Source: Marthasterias glacialis (lineage: Eukaryota > Echinodermata > Asteroidea > Forcipulatida > Asteriidae). From it: a stretch of 64,000 nt of DNA. A program made the translations under genes and the position numbers. Position 1 is the first letter of the stretch. Every line of letters starts with the position of its first letter. The notes under the pieces are model-generated. The model was not told where the DNA came from and made no database searches. It saw only the letters and a program-made list of their open reading frames with translations. Shown piece by piece: positions 32,401 through 42,777 of the stretch. The DNA lies in contig OU452222.1 in NCBI GenBank assembly GCA_911728455.2, forward strand, positions 8,950,108 through 9,014,107. Direction: 5' to 3'.

Positions 32401-35400
32401 TTTCCATTGCATGATGCATTGCAACAGCAATGACTCCAGTATGTTTGGAGCAAACGGAATAAAGTCCAAAAAACATTAAATTTTCCAACTGTTCACAGAA
32501 GAAGGGGATGATTCCGTCGATCTCGTGGACTGGAAGGTTGGCCTAAAGGTGTCATGGGACATAGAGACCCCTGGGGTAGCTATCCCATTAGGATCGGGTG
32601 AATCTTACTTCATGTTAGGCAATCTGAACGACACCCATCAACACTGTGTATTAGCCGGCAGCCAATCACGCTTCAGCTCTACCCATAGAGTCGCTGATGT
32701 AAGTACAAAATTAGCTGGTTCAGTACCTTTTATACACTAATCTGAGCAGCGCTCGTTTATGGTGTTTTACACCACCGCAGCTATGGCCGCTGCATGCGGG
32801 CATGACATGACAATAGAGCGTCAGCATGCACATGTACTAAACAGCATGGAGGATTCACAGTGTGTGTGTGTGTGTGTGTCGACTCATGCGTGCGGCGGCC
32901 ATAGCTGTGGTGGTTTTAACTTCCATGAACGAGCTGCTCGGATTAGTCTAGACTATAGGACTCCAAGTTAACCCACACCGCTCCAGGCAATGTGTATTCA
33001 CACGAAATTCTATAGATACAAACTGCAAACATTGTTTTCTATTATATGTAGCTTGTCTGCAAAACTTCATAAAAGTTGAAGGTTCTTTTATTGAGCAAGT
33101 GACAGAATTTGGCCAGTAGATCAGTTGAAAATGATGATGCATGTCCTATGTGTTGTAGAGCTGTAAAGGAACACTTGGGTACATCCAGGGGAGATGTCAG
33201 GAAGCTCTGAGCAACCTGCTTGAGGAGGAGAATGGAGATTATCGTCTGAGATCTTGTGATGCGACACATCTTCAGCTTACTGAAATGGTCCATAATGAGG
33301 TAGGGTAGGAGCTCATGGAGGTTTTGTTTTATGGAAAGCACTCAACACAAGGCCAAAGGGCCACACGATGTGAGGGCTACAAGGAAAGTATAGAAAACTT
33401 TAAGGAGAGATGATGTTAACATTTCTCTCGAACTGGAATAGATTATAAGATGGCAAGAAATATGGAGGGAGTTCCAAATTGCAGCAGTACAAGGGAAAAG
33501 TGAGCACAATATCTGACAGTACTTGCCTTTTGAACACATACAGTGAAGTGATGAGAAGATGTGGCAGAGCGGGTTCTGCCAGTATGTCCTGGTACTATCA
33601 AGACATCTAAAGCTTGCTCAGTTATCTGTGTTGTTTCAGATGTAACGGGGGAATGTAAAAGTTTGGTTAGCCGAGGTTAAGAGATTAACAGGACTCGGAA
33701 AGCACTTAGTATACAGTGCTAAAACACAGTGGTAAAACCAAGTTAATTTTCTGGGGTACAACCATTTCCAATCCTGTAGAGATTATCGCATGAGACTTTT
33801 TGGAATGAAATATATCTCAACAACACTTAACCAGTTGCCGCCTGGAATCTTCCATTATTTCCTGTCCGGTGTGACGGTTTATTTTTGAATCTTTTTTCCG
33901 TCAAGTACCGCTGGCACAGAGAAACCTTGACTTGACAACACCAAGAGAACAAAGATTCTCTTTTTAACACTGGGAGTTTCGTTTTCTCTATTGGGAAAAT
34001 GTCAAATTCATCTGGCATCTACTGGTTAAGCATTGCTTCCACTAAATTTACGATAGTGGAAAAAAGAGATTTCTGACAATGCTTGAAACCTTGGATCAGA
34101 TGATTTATCTAGCCTTTTGTGTTTAACCTATCATTTTCAGGTGGAGTTTGAATGGCTACGTCAGTTCTGGATGCAGGGAGCCAGGCATGCTGCAGAGAGA
34201 AGAAGCTGGGTACCAGCTATTGAAAATCTTGAGGAACAATGGGTCAAGATGGAGCACATGGTAGGAAGATTGATCCAATAATATATGATGTTTTTTTGCA
34301 AGCGTGTCTTGGCCGAGTATTCTAGTGCACGGACTCAAGTTCCGGTGGCTGATTCATCGGGGTGTTGGTTCTTGTCTCAAGCATGACACTTGTGTCCTTG
34401 AACTATAACTGCTTCTCTTCACCTAGAGGTACATGGGTACCTATGAGGGCAGAGATGGTTGTGGTAGATTTAGCTTTAAGTAATAATAATAATAGTAATA
34501 ATAATACGCAGTTCTTATATAGTCCTTTATCACACCTGATGGGCGTCTCAAAGCGCTCAGTATTTTTTCCTGCAGAATATATGTTTTGAAGTATGCGACC
34601 TGTTCCTTTGCATAGCACCATGCAACGGTTTACAAAGTGCTGTGGTGCAATCTGCAGCCAATCAAACCAGGAACACCGGGGTGAAGCCCTTCTCTTTGCA
34701 ATAAGTGTACTGGTTTTTTTTACGTGCATTACATAATACACGGGCCCTACTGCTATACATCCCATCCGAAAGACGCAGCAATAATGGTCAAGTGTCTTGC
34801 TTAATGCCACAAGTGTCACGACCGGGACTCGAACCCACACTCTGCTGACCAGAAACACCCGAGCTTGAGTCCAGTGTTCTTATCCGCTTGGCCAAGACAC
34901 GCCACAAAATTTGTACCGGTACTACTTATTTAGTGTTATAGGCTGAGATGGTTTAAGGAATGAGGTAAATGGACCAATTACACGGTTGTAATGTTCAAAT
35001 GCTTCAATAGCATCAGAAATTGGCAGATACCACCGCTATCTAAATGTCCATTATTGTTATTATTATTATTGTTTATAGTCTCGTTCTTCATCTTTAATTA
35101 TATGTTCATTTTTCATATTTGAATCTTGACAGACAAAGCTTGCCATTGATGAAACAAACCGAGACACAGAGGAAGGCAATGCCATAGCTAGGATTCTCCG
35201 TCCATTTCTTAAAGAGAGACAAAAACTCAGGAAGCAGTGTCTTGATAAGTATGTCTAAGTAACAACTTCAATTGTTATTTTACTTTTTGAAGCAGGTATA
35301 CACTGCCTGTGTCTCTATAGCTCATAGAGAAGAGGTGATGGTGGATGCCCAATCCTGTATCATTCTATAGACCATGTTGCTTATGACAACTCATGCTTAC

Positions 35401-36070
35401 AAAAGAGCCACAGAGCCTGGACTTCCTGCAGGCACAGTTTGTTCACAACACAAATGGGGGTGAAAAAAGAAAAAAATGCTATTTTATGGAGATTGCAGCA
35501 TATTATTTTGTATCAACTTTTGATGTGAAGAAAAATTGTTGGGTTGTTTACATTTACAAGTCATGATTTTATGTGGTAGATTAGGGTGGCATGGGTGGCT
35601 AGTGCATAAAGCGCTCGCCTCTCACCACTGTTGCTGGCCCTGGTTCGATTCCCGGCTAGGGCCATCACTAGGTGTGGTTTAGCATTTTTGCATCAAGCAC
35701 TGTCAAAGATAGCCCTAACTGGACAACTGTCTTCACTACAATGAAGACAGAAGTCCAACCTGGGCTAGGTAAGGAAATGAACTGGCTCTGAAAAGATCAT
35801 TTGTATCAAGTACATTTCAGACTTCCATTATGCTAGCTTTTCCCTTAAAAGAAACATTTGTTTTTCTTGTGTAGGTTTTCACCAAGGCTTCTAGACACGA
35901 TACACCCAGACTACTTACCTATCCACAGACCCAAGTGGGAGGAGGATGACCCCTTGAGACCTCTGCCCTTTGACCTCAGTGATGTCATTAAGAAGATAAC
36001 ACTGGTGTGTAAGAGTAACGGACCACATGAGAGCAGTGACTCAGATGCCTCCAGAGACTCAACGGACTAG
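29426..36070 (+). CDS. FTO: FTO, Fe(II)/2-oxoglutarate-dependent nucleic-acid demethylase
   Basis: Oxidatively removes N6-methyl (m6A, m6Am) and related groups from RNA in vertebrates, mainly in the nucleus. Exons: 29426-29470, 30082-30159, 31028-31661, 32499-32698, 33159-33299, 34141-34260, 35133-35248, 35875-36070. They join in frame to 509 aa; human FTO is 505 aa. The catalytic core shows [12 protein letters not shown] with the base-pocket Arg96, TYKYL (Tyr pair of the pocket), [16 protein letters not shown] with iron ligands His233 and Asp235, and [18 protein letters not shown] with iron ligand His301 and 2-oxoglutarate-binding Arg310 and Arg316. The C-terminal helical domain runs from about residue 320 and contains [10 protein letters not shown] and ends in LPFDLSDV. 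The start ATG at 29426 gives a lysine/arginine-rich N terminus as in vertebrates. Odd point: the residue after the Asp ligand is Gly where human has Glu234. Confidence 0.96.
29815..30002. mobile_element. MITE-like inverted-repeat element in FTO intron 1
   Basis: AAAAATATGGGGAAAACTAC at the left is mirrored by GTAGTTTTCCATTGTTTTCC then TGTATTTTTC at the right. The interior is A-rich and non-coding. Confidence 0.5.
31710..31904. mobile_element. Terminal-inverted-repeat element with CAGTGGCG-type ends
   Basis: Begins CAGTGGCATATCCAGC and ends GGCTACGCCACTG, imperfect inverted copies. It lies 49 bases after FTO exon 3, in the intron. It contains G-rich DNA with two tandem copies of GGGGGCACGGATATTTGTAC. 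Confidence 0.55.
32047..32183. mobile_element. MITE, GGGCCCAATTTCATAGAGC family, copy 1
   Basis: GGGCCAATTTCATAGAGGTGC at the left and the complement ending GCTCTATGCAATTGGGCCC at the right; about 137 bases, in an FTO intron. Copy 2 is at 36160-36345. Confidence 0.7.
32736..32950. repeat. Large palindromic element with a (TG)n core
   Basis: CTAATCTGAGCAGCGCTCGTT and CACCGCAGCTATGGCCGC at the left are mirrored at the right by GCGGCCATAGCTGTGGTGG and GAACGAGCTGCTCGGATTAG. A (TG)n microsatellite lies between the arms. It begins 38 bases after FTO exon 4. Confidence 0.75.
34302..34905. repeat. Two main-family SINE copies in opposite orientation
   Basis: A truncated plus-strand copy (34302-34478) faces a full minus-strand copy (34490-34905), separated by a short AATAAT microsatellite. 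Both lie in the FTO intron between exons 6 and 7. Confidence 0.7.
35586..35780 (+). repeat. tRNA-derived SINE, third family
   Basis: TGGCTAGTGCATAAAGCGC serves as the A-box region and GGTTCGATTCC as the B box at 35642-35652, followed by CGGCTAGGGCCATCACTAGG. It lies in the last FTO intron. The stem pairing is too poor for a functional tRNA. Confidence 0.55.
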
Positions 36071-36159
36071 TAGAAGACAAAATGACACAATAGAGCATTT
36101 TTAAAGGGGTAAATTCAGTCAGACCATGAAGCCACCAAGAATCATATCCAAAAAACATG

Positions 36160-36345
36160 GACCCAATTTCATATAGCCCCTTAAGCAGACAATAATGCTT
36201 AACAATTTTCTGCTAAGCAAAAATAAGCAGGAAACCAGTTACAGAAGGAACATGTGGCTCGTTATTTTGCTTGGTAACCTTATTCTGGTCAGCAAAATTG
36301 TTTTATGCTTATTTACTTTTTTGAGCTTGAGCAGCTCTATGAATT
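36160..36345. mobile_element. MITE, GGGCCCAATTTCATAGAGC family, copy 2
   Basis: CCCAATTTCATATAGCCCCTT at the left is mirrored by GAGCAGCTCTATGAATTGGC at the right. It lies just after the FTO stop codon and may be part of its 3'-UTR. Confidence 0.65.
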
Positions 36346-36869
36346 GGCACCTGTTAAATTATATAAAATAATGTACAAATATTGTATTTTTCCTTATAGG
36401 ACTTACTTTTGTAAGGGAAGAGGTAGACGGTCTCATTTAAATATAATATTCAGCGTTTGTAGACCTAAATGTTACTCTTTGATAATGTTTTACCAGACAA
36501 AACATTGTACCAGCTGGAATTTCTCTTTCGAATACTTCAAATTTTTTCAGCAAATATGTTGTCAGATATTTTATTTTGTGATAGATAATTATTTCAATAT
36601 TGAGAGCAGAGGCAGTTTGGCACATCCAGAAATCAGGGGGGCTGGTGGCACACCCCAGTGGGCCCCATGACAAGAAACCAGATGTGTACATTTTCATTGA
36701 AAACATGGCCCCTGCCCCTCCTCCCCCCTACCCCCCCCCCCCCCCTCCCCCGTGAGAAAACCCTGGCCATGCCGCTGCCAGAAATACAAGGAACAATAAG
36801 TCAACATAAGATAAATGTCAAACATTGGGGTTTTGATCTTTCACCCTTGACCTTTGCCTCCTCATGTCA

Positions 36870-36875
36870 AATAAA
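36870..36875 (+). promoter_or_regulatory. Possible FTO polyadenylation signal
   Basis: AATAAA lies 800 bases after the FTO stop codon and is the first canonical hexamer that I see on this strand after the gene. The 3'-UTR would have to cross two repeat elements (36160-36345 and about 36605-36778), so an earlier variant signal is also possible. Confidence 0.3.
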
Positions 36876-37694
36876 GGGAACTATTTTTGACTATCCTTCA
36901 CTAGCCTTGTTTTGGTTAAATTTGGGTTGAATTTGAGAAAAGCAGTAGAAGGGACCTGACGAAAACCAACCAATAATATACTATTTTAAGTAAATACAAG
37001 TATAGCCAGCTATAATAAATACAACTTCTTTAACATTTTGGGCAGGAATTACTTACTGTATGCATTTAGGTCTAACAAATGAAATATCATCGAAAATGAA
37101 CTGGTTTAATCTTCATCTGATCTGGAATACGTTGCCATATTTTATATCTTAAAACACGTTTACAAACCTTATCACCATATCAAAGTCTGTATTCATCAAA
37201 ATTCAATTTCCAGTTGTTACAAATGAGTAATTTGACTTTGACCAGTGTTTTGTTAGAGTCCAATAGTAGAAGTAAGCCAGTGTGTTAGATATACACATGT
37301 AATATCAATCCGTTTGTTTGCTAATGGGCTACAATAGTTATAAGCTTTAAACCAGATTAGATAAGAAGTTACGGCTGCTGTTTCTGTGCAGTTCCCGTGC
37401 AAATTATTCTTTTGTAGATAAACAACAGGACAAATTCGTTTTTTAACTCGGTGGTTTACCGATTCCCAGTCTACTCCGTGGCAACAGATAAATAGGACAA
37501 TTTCTTATATTAATGTGAACACTCTACACATGGTGTTACTGCAAACCGAATGTACAGTATATCTTCTTTTTGTTTTGTTTTACCAACGTTATCATTGTTG
37601 ATAAGTGATCAAGAAATGTTGTGAAATAAATACTAGTCAGTAACATTAATAGTGTTTCGAGTTTAAAAAGAGTCGTTAATTATCTGCAGTAAGA

Positions 37695-40099
37695 ATGAGT
37701 GCCATTCGTACGAAATTACGTTGTTGTAATGCTGCTGATATCTTCTTGTCGTACTACAAGCCACTGGATGGATCAGCGAACCCGCGGAGACGCAGGCATA
37801 TCGTTTGGGAGACGGTCAGCGGGGACTTGAGTTTCTGGCGGGCCGTTTTTGCCGAGTGCATCGCCTTGTTTTTATTTGTGCTCCTCGCTGCGGGCTCGTC
37901 AGTCTCCTGGGCTGGGAGTCAAGCTGCCAGCAACCTCCATATCTCACTCTCCTTCGGGATGGTTATCGCTTTCCTTGTGCACTGTTTTGGTGATGTAAGC
38001 GGAGCCCATCTTAACCCGGCCGTAACTATACCTCTTATAGTCTACCGTGAGGTCAGCGTAATTCGCGGCCTGCTCTTCATCGCAGCCCAGTGTCTCGGAG
38101 CGTACTTGGGCGCAGCTCTCCTACGGGTGTCCACACCCTTTGATGCCCAGAACACGGACTCCTTGGGGTGTACCCTGCTCGGGGGAGATGTAACTGTTGG
38201 TCAGGGCTTTGTAGTTGAACTGGTTGCTACGTTTCAATTGGTTTTCACGGTGTTTTCAACAACAGATCCCCGGAGGAAAGACACAAGGATCCCAGCTGCA
38301 TTTGCTATTGGTATTTCTGTGGCAATTGGACTACTTTTTGCTGTAAGTTCTTAAAAATACATATTGTGTGGTTCTCTCTTAAAAGGGAATAAAACTATAA
38401 CATACTATTTTGTTTAAAACAATTCCTGTAATATTCGATTAGAAAATGTACAAATGTGGAGCACATCCCATCAAACCTCTAGATGTGTATGTATCTCCAG
38501 AGACACAAGTATAGTAATTAATAGTTCATTGTTGGGGGAAATATGATTACTTTTAATTTAAAAGCTCACTAATTGTAAAGTTAGTAGCAGTACCATCCTC
38601 TACTCAGTGGCGTAACCAGCGGGGGGGGGGGATGTCGCTCAGAACCCATGCCCCCACCCCGTACGTGCGATAAAAAACACACACAGAATGTATGGTTCGA
38701 CACATCATAAAGCCCCCAAATTATGTCTTTGCCCCCACTTGCCTCCCCTCCCCAAATGAAAATGTCTACACCATGCCACTGTTACAGAGAAATATTTCCG
38801 TCTGAAATACTATCAAATTAAGGAATGAACTTTCCCTTTAAACTAATCTTTGATAACAATAACGAGCATGCATATGTTTACCAGTTTAATTACATAAATA
38901 ATAATGTCTAAATTACATTTTTAATAAATGACAACATTGTAGCTTGTTTGCTTTCTGATTTTATTTTCTTTGACAGATCCCGTTTACCGGCGCCAGTATG
39001 AACCCTGCCCGGTCCTTTGGCCCCGCGTTATCTGCCCAGAACTGGGCTAATCACTGGGTAGGTCGTTAAAACGTTGATTAATAATGCCTTTGGAAATTGC
39101 ACTTGTTTGTAACAAATAATAACATCGTGTCAGTTCCATGCCGATCTTTTAGCACCATATTTTGTATTTATGTTGGCACCGACAAAAAATATTCTTTCTG
39201 GGTTGATGAAAAACCATGGTGACTGATCGATAAAAAAAAAATTGCAGTGAATTTTAAATCGGCAAACCTGGGGATCAGGGGTTGCCGACTGCACTTTACG
39301 ATCCCTCGCTCAGCAGTTGATATGGTGCTCTAATTTCCCCAGCAACGTTTGCACAAAATGCCTACACAGAAAGTCATGGGAACAGTGTACTCCACATCAG
39401 TCGTTCTGCCCCTGCCGGTTTAAGGGATTGGTAATGTCATCCCATGCCACACCCCCCCCCCCCTTCATCCAAAGAGTGTTCTGTTAGATTGCTGCCTCAC
39501 ACGATTTTAACGAGCATGCCATGTAGTGGATGGATGACCGGGTCTTATAATGGCAACGAATGCTAACCGGAAATTCAGAGGCTCCCACAAAATAAATGAA
39601 AAACAAGTAGACGTTCTAAAATATGGAAACTTAATAACTGACAATACATAAATGAATGCTTACCTGGAATACAAAGACGTCAGTGAAAGCCAGCTCGACG
39701 GCTACTGGCATTCGAAAGGTGCGCCATGTTTAAGTAGTCCGGGTTCTCTAATTAATATTCAGAATATCGATACGCCATAATACAAAGTAGTACCATAACG
39801 TTACCCGGACAACCTAAGAAAACTTGGCCGATATGTATTTGTAATGTCTGTCCATTCAGATATACTGGGCTGCCCCGGTGGTCGGTGGCCTCACTGCAAG
39901 CACAGCTTACCGGTTCATCTTTGCCCCTCAGCATGTCAAGAAGACCGGCAACAACACGGTGAATGTACCGGACAGTTTCTACAGTAATACGGCTACAGAA
40001 TTGGGCGTGGTTGGCGAGAGGTTAGCCCATTCGTCAAGAACAGAGTTGAACAACAATATAGAGATGGATTCGGGGAGTCTTTATAGCACCGAGGTCTAA
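37695..40099 (+). CDS. Aquaporin, AQP1/AQP4-type, with non-classical selectivity filter
   Basis: Membrane channel of the MIP family. Exons 37695-38342, 38977-39057 and 39860-40099 join in frame to 322 aa. The two NPA half-helices are [10 protein letters not shown] (Asn107) and [14 protein letters not shown] (Asn225). Six hydrophobic segments flank them in the usual order, after a 45-residue polar N terminus; the C-terminal tail of about 60 residues is polar. The first two exons resemble vertebrate AQP4 most (AIGISVAIG then [16 protein letters not shown]). The constriction residues deduced from AQP1/AQP4 are Phe87, Leu213, Ala222 and Arg228. The second is normally His in water-specific channels, so permeability may be broadened. 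The start ATG at 37695 is the first in-frame Met of the exon. It lies 1.6 kb after FTO on the same strand, with its own presumed promoter. Confidence 0.93.
38605..38781. mobile_element. CAGTGGCG-ended element in aquaporin intron 1
   Basis: Begins CAGTGGCGTAACCAGC followed by a poly-G run and ends CTACACCATGCCACTG; same type as 31710-31904. Non-coding. Confidence 0.5.
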
Positions 40100-40539
40100 G
40101 GAATGTAATATTTTCGTTTTCAAATTTATTTTACCTGTTGAAAAACTTCAAAGAAACTGTTTTTCGAAGGTAACAAAAAAGAACATCAACGCCTTAAGTA
40201 TTTTACAATTCCCCTTTTCTGATGAATGCCAATATTGAGACAGCAATTAAAATTTGACGAAGATTATTTAGTGGTCATAGTCAGACGCGTAATTAGACAT
40301 GTTCATTTTTTATTTTATTTATTTATTTATTTATTTATTTTTTTTTTTTGGGGGGGGGAGGGGTAAGCCGGGGCAACGACATAATTGGGGGGGCCTTTGT
40401 ATCGAACCATTTTCGTGCATTTTCGACCTCATTATTGGGGAATGAAAAGAGGGGGGGGGTTCTGAGTGGGGTGCTCTTACGAAAATAATTTTGCTGCTAA
40501 GTGTTTATAATTCGGAAAGAGCGACCAGTCCATGCAGTA

Positions 40540-41640
40540 TTTATTATGATTCAATTCAAGACAGCATTTATTTCCAATATACTCTTATACAAAGGAAAAT
40601 AATATAACGGATCCAAAACAAAGGAAAACCACTAGTAATAAATATAAGTTAATTAAAAATAGAATGATCGAAAAAGGAGTATGAAGGCTGATTAAAAAGT
40701 AGGTCGAAACTTGTAGAAATCACCACCAGGACAAGGCAGACGGCCAAAGAGACAAAAGACTTGACAAACATTGGACTAGACAGACACGACTACATAAGGA
40801 AATTTAATAAACAAGCATTTAAAACAAAAGGATGGTAAGAGACATCTAAATATTTATGGTGTATACAATACGAAGCGTCTTGAGGAGAGAAAACTAATGG
40901 CTATTTGATTAAGAACGGACTACCGACGGCTGAGTGAGACTTTATCAGTACTTCGCCAATGGCAGTCCACTGGCGAGGACCATAGAAACAAAGGGTGTTC
41001 ATGGAATATGAAGTGCGAGTGAATGGCACCAAAATGATTAGTGCGAGATCTAGTTGCATATTATAAGCCATGCTGAAGAAAAATAGACGAGAAACTATAC
41101 AAGTAAGAATATTTCTGGACTTTAACATAAAACAAAATGGTGTGGAGCTTATTGATGTCAGAGAGAGAGAGCAAGGGTGTTTATTGTGCAAAAAGTGGGA
41201 CAGTGTGTGCTCGAGGATGTGAAAAGGTAGACCTCACTGCTACTTGTACTCGTTTTTGAGTGAGTAGCACAGAGTGCAACTTGTTAGTGCTCGCCACAGC
41301 CCAAACAATGTTACACTATAGTTTAGAAAAGGAATGATGCGATTGTTGTGGAGCAAAAGAAAGAGCGGAAGAAAGAAATGCAGATCAGGCAAAACACCAG
41401 TATTACGAGAAGTAATTTTAGTGATTGAGGAAATGTGATCAGACCAAGTTAGTGATCAATAATGACACAAATAAATTTAATGGAATGAACACTAGTACAT
41501 AGTAGGGATAGTGTCTATAAAGAAAGATGTAAAGTCAAGATGAAGCGAGAGATTATACTTCAAAATAAACTAACCGTTGATAAACAGAAAAATAGAAGGG
41601 GACAATGAATGGAGCCCTGGGGCATGCCATGGGAGATATT
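40540..41640 (-). mobile_element. Decayed non-LTR retrotransposon, reverse-transcriptase 3' part
   Basis: Read on the minus strand, 41600-41640 encodes GMPQGSI followed by PLLFF. This is the PQGS...PLLF motif (RT motif 4 region) of non-LTR elements of the CR1/L2/Jockey type. About 500-600 bases further along, the open stretch 40901-41191 encodes CFYGPRQWTAIGE, like the FYGPRxWN motif that ends many such polymerases. Numerous stops and frame changes lie between, so this is a dead copy. The exact ends are not visible. Confidence 0.6.
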
Positions 41641-42014
41641 CAGACTGTCAAAATCTCAGTTATTTACAAAGATTCTCTTTTATAGACAATGAATCTCAAT
41701 TTCCAGACTCAAAACTAACATTAAAAAAAATCAGGGTTACTAAACCTTTCTTAAATCGTATTAAGGTTTATTTTAAAAGAGACAATGAAATATTTTTTCA
41801 ATGTTAACGATGGCATAACATGAATGTGTTTGTACAAACAGAGAAGGGACATTGCACAAGTTAAAAATGCAAAGTAACAATAGGGGCGGTCTATATTCCG
41901 GAACCTCTCACAATAAATTTACCAATAGCGTTAACTTATACAATTTTAACAGCAAATTTCTGATATTGTTTACAAAATAATGTCAACAATAAACGAAGCA
42001 TTCAAAATGATAGA

Positions 42015-42200
42015 TAATAATCACCTGTAATTCGAACAGGATGTCTCTTTAAAAAGTCAACAATCGGTTCATTTAAGAGCTCAATTGGTCCAAAAGTGAC
42101 ACTTTTAGATGGAAGTTTCTGCCATTAATGAGGTAGTGAAACTTGCCGTCGATGGGTTTTTCTCGGATAACTTTTTCCACAGAATACTCACGATCATCTC
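42015..42200 (-). pseudogene. Broken chromodomain fragment
   Basis: On the minus strand the segment 42120-42200 encodes EYSVEKVIREKPIDG and then FHYLI, the first half of a chromodomain (Y-x-V-E-K then G-K/x-x-x-YL). After an apparent one-base frame change near 42125, the neighbouring frame continues with chromodomain-like residues ending in FLKRHP. Chromodomains of this kind sit at the C terminus of Ty3/gypsy chromovirus integrases, the likely source, although a captured host chromodomain cannot be excluded. Confidence 0.45.
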
Positions 42201-42751
42201 TGTCTGCCGCAGACGGAAGTCCCGATAGAACCCTGAATATAAAATGATCTGTTGGGTCTCTATATTGGCAAACTTCAAACATCGTCACCGGGAAGAGGGT
42301 GGATGTCCGCGTTATCATAGACTTGATCTCAACTGAAATTGCCCCCTCTACAAATATCTGTACCCCTCTTTGTCCCCCTGCAAAAATAATACTGCGCCAC
42401 TGATGCGTAAGTCTAAGTGCATCATTACTCTAGTCATGTTTAAAGGGGGAAAATCATCTCTGCAGCACCATGGATATATTGTTATAAGTTGTGGCGGCCA
42501 TGCTAAAGAGCCAATGGTGTAACAACCTCCACAAGCTCCAAGGAAAAGTCTTGTGGTGAGATTTTGTGGAAGCAACCCATACAGACTGTAAAACTCTTCT
42601 ATTATATCTCACCTCGTTACTTGTGACAGCCCGTGGAGTTCGTTTTGCAGGTTGGCTGCATCCAACGCAAAATTTCAATCGTGTTTTTAGTAGTCATAAA
42701 ATAGATCAGCTGGTAGGGCCTTCGCCAGTCAGAAGACAACAATTATTTGTT

Positions 42752-42757
42752 TTTATT
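42752..42757 (-). promoter_or_regulatory. Probable polyadenylation signal of the single-domain methyltransferase
   Basis: AATAAA on the minus strand begins 21 bases after the stop codon at 42778, which is close but workable. No competing hexamer is nearer. Confidence 0.4.
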
Positions 42758-42777
42758 TAGAAATAAATTGATTTGGG

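Larger units (their letters stand above)
36071..37694. other. FTO-aquaporin intergenic region
   Basis: About 1.6 kb with no coding sequence recognised. It contains a MITE of the GGGCCCAATTTCATAGAGC family (36160-36345), a C-rich repeat (36605-36778) with a long poly-C run at about 36731-36745, and AT-rich unique-looking DNA from 36950 to 37694 that must contain the aquaporin promoter and 5'-UTR. No clear TATA box could be assigned. Confidence 0.5.
40100..42777. other. Aquaporin to methyltransferase spacer
   Basis: No intact gene. From left to right: a (TTTA)n run at about 40310-40350, poly-G/C-rich DNA to 40460, a decayed non-LTR retrotransposon on the minus strand (40540-41640), AT-rich DNA, a broken chromodomain fragment on the minus strand (42015-42200), and unassigned sequence up to the methyltransferase stop codon. 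Confidence 0.6.
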
